From Deltaproteobacteria bacterium (lineage in GTDB: Bacteria; Bdellovibrionota; FAC87; UBA2466), in the NCBI GenBank assembly GCA_013205415.1, contig JABMMY010000090.1, positions 1 through 13,188 on the forward strand: 13,188 nt of DNA, written 5' to 3'. The notes under the pieces were generated by a model. That model worked only from the letters and a program-made list of their open reading frames with translations, did no database searches and was not told the DNA's origin. A program made the position numbers and the translations under genes. This document shows positions 1 to 5,667 of this stretch, one piece after another (position 1 is the first letter of the stretch; every line of letters begins with the position of its first letter).

Positions 1-159
1 CTCACTAATGATTCTAGAGAATTCACTATGGTTCCCATGAGAAAAATTTAGGCGAACCACATCCATTCCTTCTCGAATCAGTTTTTCCAACCACTCTTTG
101 GAATCAACCGCAGGCCCTACCGTTCCGACAATTTTTGTTCTTCGAGGAAAGTCTAACAT
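1..159 (-). CDS. pyk: Pyruvate kinase, N-terminal fragment (cut by window edge)
   Basis: Pyruvate kinase makes pyruvate and ATP from phosphoenolpyruvate and ADP, the last step of glycolysis, in the cytoplasm. The 53 codons visible on the minus strand begin MLDFPRRTKIVGTVGPA and continue through GMDVVRLNFSHG. These match the two best-conserved N-terminal blocks of the family: the TKIV.T.GPA strand and the R.NFSHG strand that contributes substrate and potassium ligands. The frame stays open to base 1, so about nine tenths of the gene lies outside. The ATG at 159 is the only plausible start, because an in-frame TAG lies upstream near base 187. No clear Shine-Dalgarno is visible. A TACAAT hexamer (178-183, minus) could be a -10 element, but there is no good -35. 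It lies 118 bp downstream of the FliL-like gene on the same strand. Confidence 0.93.
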   Translation of the reverse strand, partial: MLDFPRRTKIVGTVGPAVDSKEWLEKLIREGMDVVRLNFSHGNHSEFSRIISE

Positions 160-277
160 GCCATAATCATACGCTCTATTGTAAGGCTACGGCAAGACTG
201 CACTTTTAGAATGATTGGATAAAAGGAAAGATTTTGAATTGGAAAAAGAGACCTCCGTCCCCCATTAGGTGCTTGGG

Positions 278-871
278 CTATTGGAGATAAAAGGAACTGA
301 TATGAGCATTTTTGACGATGGCTTGGCCAAAAAATTCATTAAGTGTCCCGACAATAGTTTCCTTGAAGTATAGTTTTCCTCCAAGCGTATTTAGTTTCGC
401 GTATTCAAAATCTCTTGAAAGCTCAATAACTCTATCTCTAACTCCAGAGTGACGAGATTTAAGTAATGCTATTTGTGAGACCTCAAAAAGCTCTAACTCT
501 AATTTTAATCCCATCATGTGGGCTCCCGTTTCTGAACGTACATTGACATAAAGTTCATCTACACTAAAAAGCGGAGTTCCTTTGGTTTGATTAGATTCAC
601 TTCCCGGGCTTCGATTTGCCGCCTCCCCATGGCCGCCTGCCGGAGCTGCTTCACCATGGCCGCCTGCCGGAGCTGCTTCACCATGGCCGCCTGCCGTTGG
701 TATTTTAGAAGAATGGCTCTCAAGAACGGCTACCTTTTTTTCAGTATAAAGCTGGGGAAGAGTGGTAAGTCCTTCGACAGACCTTTTAATCTTCCATAGG
801 TAAAAGCCCCCCATTCCCACACTGCAAAGGATGATTACCAAGGTTCCTATTTTAAAGATTCTATTTTTCAT
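278..871 (-). CDS. FliL-family flagellar basal-body-associated protein with repeat-containing linker
   Basis: FliL proteins sit beside the flagellar stator as single-pass inner-membrane proteins with a periplasmic C-terminal domain; they modulate stator activity. This 197-residue protein has a transmembrane segment at about residues 8-27. A linker of about 70 residues follows, carrying three tandem AGGHGEAAP units (residues 60-85). The C-terminal domain (about 100-197) opens with LFSVDELYVNV, has alternating hydrophobic strands (GLKLELELFE) and ends in the KETIVGTLNEFFG helix and a final VKNAHISSFYLQ strand, as in FliL. The frame extends six codons to a TTG at 889, but I prefer the ATG at 871: TTG has no better ribosome site and MKNRIFKIG is a normal membrane N-terminus. 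No flagellar genes adjoin it, so it may be an orphan paralogue. The family call rests on C-terminal pattern only; the linker is longer than usual. Confidence 0.72.
   Translation of the reverse strand: MKNRIFKIGTLVIILCSVGMGGFYLWKIKRSVEGLTTLPQLYTEKKVAVLESHSSKIPTAGGHGEAAPAGGHGEAAPAGGHGEAANRSPGSESNQTKGTPLFSVDELYVNVRSETGAHMMGLKLELELFEVSQIALLKSRHSGVRDRVIELSRDFEYAKLNTLGGKLYFKETIVGTLNEFFGQAIVKNAHISSFYLQ
627..696. repeat. Perfect 27-bp tandem repeat in the FliL-like linker
   Basis: Two identical 27-bp units (627-653 and 654-680) are followed by the first 16 bp of a third (681-696). The unit length is a multiple of three, so copy-number change adds or removes AGGHGEAAP without shifting frame. There is no synonymous divergence between copies, which points to recent expansion or continuing slippage. 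Each unit is GC-rich compared with the surrounding sequence. Confidence 0.93.
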
Positions 872-934
872 AGCTTGATTATAACCCAAAATAATGCACC
901 GCGCTTCATTGTGGGTAAAAATCCAAATTTTAGG

Positions 935-993
935 AGAGAGTTTAAAAGATTATTCATGGTAAAATAAAAGCAAATACAGTTACTAAACTCTCT
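935..993. repeat. 10-bp perfect inverted repeat before the OmpA-family gene
   Basis: AGAGAGTTTA at 935-944 is exactly complemented by TAAACTCTCT at 984-993, with 39 bp between the arms. The right arm ends six bases before the GTG at 1000, just where a Shine-Dalgarno would be expected, and no Shine-Dalgarno is present there. The arms could be an operator in the divergent FliL-like/OmpA promoter region, or could fold in the mRNA leader. The only AGGAG-like sequence (932-937) overlaps the left arm. Function is inferred only. Confidence 0.5.
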
Positions 994-999
994 TTTATA

Positions 1000-2409
1000 G
1001 TGCCTAAACATTACTCATATTTGAGCATAATTCTTCTGATCAGCACTATCGCTTTGTCTGAAAAACCAAGGTCTAAAACTCTAGATGAATTACAAAAAGA
1101 GCCCAAACCTATTGAAAAACCGATTGAGATCTCCTCGCCTAAAGAAGGTGAAGAGGAAAATACTACAGTAGAAACGATGAGAAGATCCGATTTCATCTAT
1201 CCCTCTAATTATGGACAGGCAGGACTGTTTCGATTGAGGTCGGCTGAAAGTTTACCCCAAGGGGCGCTGGCCTTTGGAATCGGTGGCGAGTTTTATTCCG
1301 TCTCCGATGCACCGGAATTTGGTGTGGGAAATCGGAAAGCCAGTACCATTGCAGAAAGTCTATTCATCGGTTATGCCCCCACACCCAAACTTACCTTCTC
1401 CGCACAAAGAAGAAATTCATCGACCACCTTTGGAACCCCTCAAAAACTAATCTCCTCTTTAGGGGATTTTAATTTCTCCGGTCTTTACTCTTTTCAGGTC
1501 ACTCCATCATTAAGTTTAGCGCCCATTGCCAGTTTTTTAATCGCCTCTAATTTTAATGAATTAGCTCCTTCAGGAACTACGTTGAGCGGAGGGCTTGGAA
1601 TGGCCTCTACTTTAAGTTTTTTCGGCACCTCAAACCTCCCTTTGTTTTTACATGGGAATCTTTTTTATCATACGCCTCAGTTGAGAACTACCAAAGAAGG
1701 GGGCTTAGATCCCGAAGCCTATTTCAATTTTAGTCGATATCATACCGTGACTATCGGACTTGGAGCTGAATTTAAAATTCAAAATTTCATTCCCTTTATG
1801 GAATACATTTATACCGTTCATACTAATTCGATACTATCTTTCGGGAAATCACCCTCTAAAATCACTCTGGGAGCCAGAATCACTCCTTTAGATAATAAAA
1901 GCTTAGCTATTTTACTGGGAGGAGATATTGCGGTTAATCGCTCGGTGACATCAGGAGTTCCCTTTTCTCCAGGCTATCAGGTGATTGGACAATTAAGTTA
2001 TACCTTTGGACTCCACACCACAGAACGAAAACATTATTTTACAACCAAAGATGTGAATGTCGTCGATAGAAAATTTGTGATCAAAAAAAGAATTAACTTT
2101 AAAGTAGGTAAAGCAGAAATTGAATCCTCTAGTTATCCACTTCTAAATGAAATCGCAACTGTGATAAAGCAAAACGACGTAAAGAAATTATTAATTAGTG
2201 GGCATACAGACTCTTCTCATAACGAAGACTATAACCTTCGTCTCTCACTAGGTCGTGCCAACGCCGTAAAAGACTATTTGACTTCACAAGGGGTTAGCGA
2301 AGACACACTTTCCACTCAAGGGTTCGGAAAAAGAAAACCCATGGCCTCTAACGCCACTGAAATGGGCCGAAAAGAAAATCGTAGAGTCGAATTTTTTATT
2401 TTAGAATAG
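1000..2409 (+). CDS. OmpA-family outer-membrane protein with C-terminal peptidoglycan-binding domain
   Basis: This is predicted to tie the outer membrane to peptidoglycan. A short signal peptide (hydrophobic residues 7-20, cleavage likely near ALS/EK) leads to a Pro/Glu/Lys-rich linker (33-60). Residues about 66-340 alternate hydrophobic and polar positions with frequent aromatics and end QLSYTFGL, consistent with a transmembrane beta-barrel. The OmpA C-terminal domain spans about 355-469: INFKVGKAEI, SGHTDSSHNEDYNLRLS with GRANAV, GFGKRKP and the closing ENRRVEF. D404 and R419 sit at the spacing of the residues that bind diaminopimelate in this family. The start is uncertain. GTG 1000 gives the best signal peptide but has no Shine-Dalgarno; the only upstream ATG (956) is out of frame and stops after three codons. 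It stands alone, convergent with the S8 protease (41-bp gap). The barrel is not a family I can name. Confidence 0.85.
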   Translation: MPKHYSYLSIILLISTIALSEKPRSKTLDELQKEPKPIEKPIEISSPKEGEEENTTVETMRRSDFIYPSNYGQAGLFRLRSAESLPQGALAFGIGGEFYSVSDAPEFGVGNRKASTIAESLFIGYAPTPKLTFSAQRRNSSTTFGTPQKLISSLGDFNFSGLYSFQVTPSLSLAPIASFLIASNFNELAPSGTTLSGGLGMASTLSFFGTSNLPLFLHGNLFYHTPQLRTTKEGGLDPEAYFNFSRYHTVTIGLGAEFKIQNFIPFMEYIYTVHTNSILSFGKSPSKITLGARITPLDNKSLAILLGGDIAVNRSVTSGVPFSPGYQVIGQLSYTFGLHTTERKHYFTTKDVNVVDRKFVIKKRINFKVGKAEIESSSYPLLNEIATVIKQNDVKKLLISGHTDSSHNEDYNLRLSLGRANAVKDYLTSQGVSEDTLSTQGFGKRKPMASNATEMGRKENRRVEFFILE

Positions 2410-2450
2410 TAACTTCCTACCCTAGTAAGAAATAAAAAATGTAATTAGCG

Positions 2451-4229
2451 TTAGCGATAAATATTTTGTGGTGAAGGTGTCTGCCAAACCCCTTGGCTGG
2501 GGTAGCTACTTCCCGATAAGAAAACCTGTTTTATCTCGATATAAGAGGTTTTTTCGCCACCCATTTCTTCCCAGGGATAGACGGATGTTTGTCCTTGTAC
2601 AGTCGGTACTTTACGTGTGTAGCATTGAAGTTTCATTGCGGTGGGCCTTCCATAACTATCGGATCCGCCTCCCCAGCGTAGATAAAACTCCAGGGGTTGA
2701 TTGGGGTCGGAGCTCCCACTACAAAAACCTTGTAATATTTTTTGAGGCTCTTTACGAATCCCAATCACATAACGCCCATCACCATACTGGCCTACTAATA
2801 CGGGGCTTTCCTGTAAGAGCCCTTCTACAGAACTTAAAACCACCGCATGTTGAGATACCAGTTCTGAAAAGGGGATTTTACGTATCGAAGCGCCTAATGC
2901 AGAGGCTCTTTTTTTAGGAAAAGAAATAAGTTGTTCCCGATTAATATTGGGAGAATAAGATTTTAAAACTGCGGCAATCCCTGTGAAATAGGCTGCGGCA
3001 TTTGAAGTTCCATTGCTCGATTGGCCATTAGAAAAACTGGCACTGGAATTTTCTAAAATTATTTCCGGTTTTATTCTTCCGTCTACTGTGGGTCCACTAG
3101 CTGAAAATGGAGTGAGGTCACCGACCGTAATGACACTTGGATTATCGGCGGGAACCATTATCTCTTGGCCCTTAGTCGCATCTACAAATTCGATGGAATC
3201 GACCATTTTTTGTGTTTCAGTGTCCTGAATAGGAGCCCGTTCGGGAATCACAACAATTCTTAATTTACTATCGGCGGTAAAATTTCTTCTCCGAGACTTA
3301 ACTACAATTCGATAGTAACCCGTTTTGTTTTTTGCAAACTCGTATTTAATTCGCTCTCTAGCTAAAAAAGTTTCCCCATCCCCAAGCGCCGGCTTTTTCA
3401 AAACCTGTTTTAATTCACTCTTAGCGACCTCTTTATTGTTTTCATCGTATACATAAAGATCTAGATCCTGTTCAGTTCCCGAATCTTCGGTCTCGGCACT
3501 TGCATTCCAGGTTAAAATAATCTGCGCTGGATTTTCGTCTAAGCGGCTTTTGAGTCTAAGCTCGGTGCCTCGGTTAAATATGACCTTATTATCAAAAGAT
3601 AAAGATTTGGGTGAGCCATTGAAAACATGCCCCCCATAGTTTCCAGCAGCATTGATCCAAACAATCCCCGCTTTGGTAGCGTCATTAACGATGGCATTTA
3701 AAAATCCTCCACCCTCAAAATTTCCGCAGCATTCGCGATTTTGACTGTAAAGAATTAAATCTACCTTTTCTTGAATCGCATATCTTACGGCTCTTCTAAA
3801 ATTGGTGATTCCGTTAGCATTAAGTAAATAGAATTTAGGGCCCTGAGGATTAGCGCCCGTAATTCCCCAGACAATTTGGGCCATTATTTTTCCATGTTCA
3901 GTTGCAATTGGGGGCTGTACGTACTCAGGATCTCCTAAATTAAATTGGGTGATCATATCTTTGGGATAGGCCGTAATTAATTGGGTAGATTCTGGAAGTT
4001 GTTTTTTCGCAGCATCATAGCCTTCGAAACCATTATCTATAATTGCAATTTTTAATCGGCTAAGTTCAGGACGATACTGGTATTGGTCTAAACCAAAAAA
4101 GGCGCGAACCTCTTTTATGTTTTCCAAAACACTGGCCGCTTTTCCAAGATTTGGAAAATGGGTCAGGGCTAATAATATTAAAAATGAAAGACAGCGATAG
4201 GGTTTTAACAACTTAATTACCATTGCCAT
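2451..4229 (-). CDS. Exported subtilisin-like (S8) serine protease with inserted beta domain
   Basis: This is a predicted secreted endopeptidase of 592 residues. The signal peptide covers about residues 1-32 (hydrophobic core LSFLILLALTHF, cleavage near GKAA). Catalytic positions read as D65 in IAIIDNG, H112 in TEHGKIMAQIV, the oxyanion Asn N197 in NAAGN, and S409 in NGTSNAAAYFTG, so the triad appears intact. N197 and S409 are 212 residues apart, against 66 in subtilisin BPN'. The extra segment (about 205-345) looks like a beta-sandwich resembling pre-peptidase C-terminal domains (ILTWNAS, DLDLYVYDENN, GYYRIVVKSR). There is no recognisable I9 propeptide: the catalytic core begins soon after the signal. 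The His motif is HGK rather than the usual HGT. A C-terminal region (about 470-592) is unrecognised. A GGAGG (4234-4238) serves either ATG 4229 (4-base spacing) or ATG 4223 (10-base spacing). Both overlap the lipoprotein stop, suggesting translational coupling. Confidence 0.88.
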   Translation of the reverse strand: MAMVIKLLKPYRCLSFLILLALTHFPNLGKAASVLENIKEVRAFFGLDQYQYRPELSRLKIAIIDNGFEGYDAAKKQLPESTQLITAYPKDMITQFNLGDPEYVQPPIATEHGKIMAQIVWGITGANPQGPKFYLLNANGITNFRRAVRYAIQEKVDLILYSQNRECCGNFEGGGFLNAIVNDATKAGIVWINAAGNYGGHVFNGSPKSLSFDNKVIFNRGTELRLKSRLDENPAQIILTWNASAETEDSGTEQDLDLYVYDENNKEVAKSELKQVLKKPALGDGETFLARERIKYEFAKNKTGYYRIVVKSRRRNFTADSKLRIVVIPERAPIQDTETQKMVDSIEFVDATKGQEIMVPADNPSVITVGDLTPFSASGPTVDGRIKPEIILENSSASFSNGQSSNGTSNAAAYFTGIAAVLKSYSPNINREQLISFPKKRASALGASIRKIPFSELVSQHAVVLSSVEGLLQESPVLVGQYGDGRYVIGIRKEPQKILQGFCSGSSDPNQPLEFYLRWGGGSDSYGRPTAMKLQCYTRKVPTVQGQTSVYPWEEMGGEKTSYIEIKQVFLSGSSYPSQGVWQTPSPQNIYR

Positions 4230-4780
4230 TGTACCTCCGATTGTATTTTACAGGTCCAATTTCCACGGGCCTCTTGAACTTGCCCCGCGCGGTTGCTCAT
4301 GGAGTAACATCGAAATTCGGCATTCATTTGCCACGCGTCTAATGTGTAATTTATTTCACAAGAGGGAACATAAGTAGCGCTGGGATTGGCTTCGAGTCGA
4401 AAAATTCCATTATCTTTATCGGTATTCACCGAGATTAAAAAACTATCGTGCCCTTCATTTGCAATTAGATTGTAGGTGCGAGATTCAGAGTTTGCGCTTA
4501 AATCAATGCGGCCCATTCTTACCGATAAGGTCGCTCCACTATTGGCATCATTAAAAATAATCACCGTTTCACCGAGTTTTTTATCTGCGATACAGGCTAC
4601 ATTGTGCTGACCGACGAAACTTTTTTGGAGGGATCCGATTTGGAGATCGGCGTGAGCTAAAATAGCGGGCCCTTGATCGTAAGAATAACCATTCGGGTTA
4701 TCGAGCCCATTATCAGATTGCTTTCCCCCGCAAGAGACTACTAAACCCACTATTAGCCATTGAAAGATTCGTTGATACAT
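4217..4780 (-). CDS. Small lipoprotein of unknown function, coupled to the S8 protease
   Basis: This 187-residue protein starts MYQRIFQWLIVGLVVSCGG, a lipoprotein signal peptide with the lipid-modified Cys at residue 17 (lipobox VVSC). It is therefore predicted to be membrane-anchored, facing the periplasm or cell surface. The remainder is mostly beta-rich (SGATLSVRMGRIDL, SRTYNLIANEG, GIFRLEANPS) and contains several further Cys, perhaps forming disulfides. I recognise no family. The frame is open upstream to 4861, but the start at 4780 is preferred: it gives the lipobox signal, has AGGGA five bases upstream, and lies just downstream of a good promoter (4817-4844) that would fall inside the longer version. 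Its stop lies inside the start region of the S8 protease gene, so the two are almost certainly co-transcribed. A role as inhibitor, chaperone or anchor for the protease is a guess from context. Confidence 0.82.
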   Translation of the reverse strand: MYQRIFQWLIVGLVVSCGGKQSDNGLDNPNGYSYDQGPAILAHADLQIGSLQKSFVGQHNVACIADKKLGETVIIFNDANSGATLSVRMGRIDLSANSESRTYNLIANEGHDSFLISVNTDKDNGIFRLEANPSATYVPSCEINYTLDAWQMNAEFRCYSMSNRAGQVQEARGNWTCKIQSEVQWQW

Positions 4781-4816
4781 AAAGGTCCCTGAGTTTGTTT
4801 TAAGTAAAGTGGGGGC

Positions 4817-4844
4817 AATATAGGGGAATTGGCTTTTCTGTCTA
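4817..4844 (-). promoter_or_regulatory. Sigma-70-type promoter for the lipoprotein/protease operon
   Basis: Read on the minus strand, TAGACA (4839-4844) is followed after 16 bp by TATATT (4817-4822). Each hexamer matches the consensus at five of six positions. Transcription would begin near 4810, giving a leader of about 30 bases before the ATG at 4780. Confidence 0.6.
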
Positions 4845-5090
4845 GAGGCAAAGTTCGTCACTAATCCTAGTACATCAATATCAACTGTATTAACGATGAC
4901 TTAGAATTAGCCTGCCCTCCTACACCCGGCCCGAATGTAATGCTCCGCAACATAAATCTTGCTGTGCCATTAAGAAAGAGCTGGATATCCGCTCTAAGCG
5001 GTAGTATTCAAGCCGAAGGGTAGATAAAAAGAATCAAAAAATACCTGAAGATTTATTAGTCTTTTTGGGAATTTTTTTAGGGAGAAAAGT
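4845..5090. other. Intergenic region with no supported gene; leader of the Tyr-rich gene
   Basis: This fills the space between the divergent operon promoter and the Tyr-rich gene. No open frame here has a credible start plus ribosome site. Two short, mutually exclusive hairpins can form on the plus strand. AGAGC (4977-4981) pairs with GCTCT (4991-4995), and CCGCT (4989-4993) pairs with AGCGG (4997-5001); they share bases 4991-4993. Two T-rich runs (about 5061-5080) precede the GGGAG ribosome site. I could not pick out a convincing promoter for the 5091 gene. Confidence 0.4.
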
Positions 5091-5594
5091 ATGAAATTAA
5101 TGACATGGATGAAGGCAGCATTAGTAGCAGCAGTATTTATTGTGGCTTCTAACGTTGTGGCTGATCAAATCGATAACGAAGCCATAGAGGCAGCAAAGGT
5201 GGCTCCTAGAGGCGTTCTAGTAAAGGTAAACCCAGCTACAAAAACAATTGAAGTTTTTAGAGCTAATCACCTAGATAACAGCATCACTTCAAAAACAGCG
5301 ATCAACAGCGAGATGAATTCTTCAATCAATGAAATCGAAAAACCAGCAAATAAAATTGCTGAATTCAAGATGTCTAACCAAGAACTTGATAAAGATACCT
5401 CTACCCAAGCTTGGTACTACAGTTGGTGGGGAGCAAGCTGGAGATGGAATAGCTGGGGCGGATACAACAATTATAATTATAATTGGTACAATCCTTATCG
5501 CAATGCCGGTTATTTTAACTACAACTATTCTTATAACTACAGATACAATTATTCCTATTCTTATAACAACTGTAATTACGGTTGGTACTACTAG
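5091..5594 (+). CDS. Secreted protein with Tyr/Trp/Asn-rich C-terminal tail, unknown function
   Basis: This 167-residue protein has a signal peptide (hydrophobic residues about 8-23, cleavage after NVVA at residue 24). A polar middle region (25-105) looks mildly helical and opens with APRGVLVKVNPATKTIEVFR. The tail (108-167) is strongly biased: of 60 residues, 19 are Tyr, 8 Trp and 14 Asn, mostly as alternating YN, SY and NY pairs, with one Cys. Such tails resemble sticky or amyloid-like surface and matrix proteins, where aromatic stacking or tyrosine cross-linking gives cohesion; that role is inference. GGGAG lies six bases before the ATG. The gene is monocistronic, with its own strong terminator 27 bases after the stop. 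I recognise no named family. Codon-level periodicity (TAT/TAC and AAT/AAC alternating) makes other frames look open across the tail; these are shadows. Confidence 0.85.
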   Translation: MKLMTWMKAALVAAVFIVASNVVADQIDNEAIEAAKVAPRGVLVKVNPATKTIEVFRANHLDNSITSKTAINSEMNSSINEIEKPANKIAEFKMSNQELDKDTSTQAWYYSWWGASWRWNSWGGYNNYNYNWYNPYRNAGYFNYNYSYNYRYNYSYSYNNCNYGWYY

Positions 5595-5620
5595 TACAAT
5601 AAGAAATAATATTTGAGAGA

Positions 5621-5651
5621 GCGGGTAACTGCAAAGTTACCCGCTTTTTTT
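5621..5651 (+). terminator. Rho-independent terminator of the Tyr-rich gene
   Basis: A perfect 10-bp stem (GCGGGTAACT, 5621-5630, with AGTTACCCGC, 5635-5644) is closed by a GCAA tetraloop of the GNRA type. Seven T follow (5645-5651). On the other strand no T-run follows, so it acts mainly rightwards, though it lies between convergent genes and might also slow transcripts from aminopeptidase P. Confidence 0.95.
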
Positions 5652-5667
5652 ATTTCATCTTCATAGC

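Noticed and set aside
587..799. Plus-strand open frame encoding a Cys-rich repeat (MAACRSCFT)
   Set aside because: It is antisense to the FliL-like gene. The repeats are just the other reading of the 27-bp units, and no ribosome site supports it.
956..967. ATG at 956 as the start of the OmpA-family protein
   Set aside because: It is out of frame with the gene and stops after three codons.
2410..2450. Convergent gap between the OmpA-family and S8 protease genes, checked for a shared terminator
   Set aside because: No inverted repeat with a T-run is present in the 41 bp.
4895..4999. Possible gene remnant on the plus strand, ending CCAIKKELDIRSKR before a TAG
   Set aside because: It has no start codon with a ribosome site, and no family I can recognise. 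Other frames on both strands are equally open here.
4995..5020. Flagellar sigma-28-like promoter (TAAG then GCCGAA) before the Tyr-rich gene
   Set aside because: Spacing is about 13 bp, and the -10 half GCCGAAGG departs from GCCGATAA, so the match is too weak.
5329..5616. Ile/Thr-rich open frame overlapping the Tyr-rich gene
   Set aside because: It is the +1 reading of the TAT/AAT-rich tail; low-complexity codons keep the shifted frame open. It has no signal or start context.
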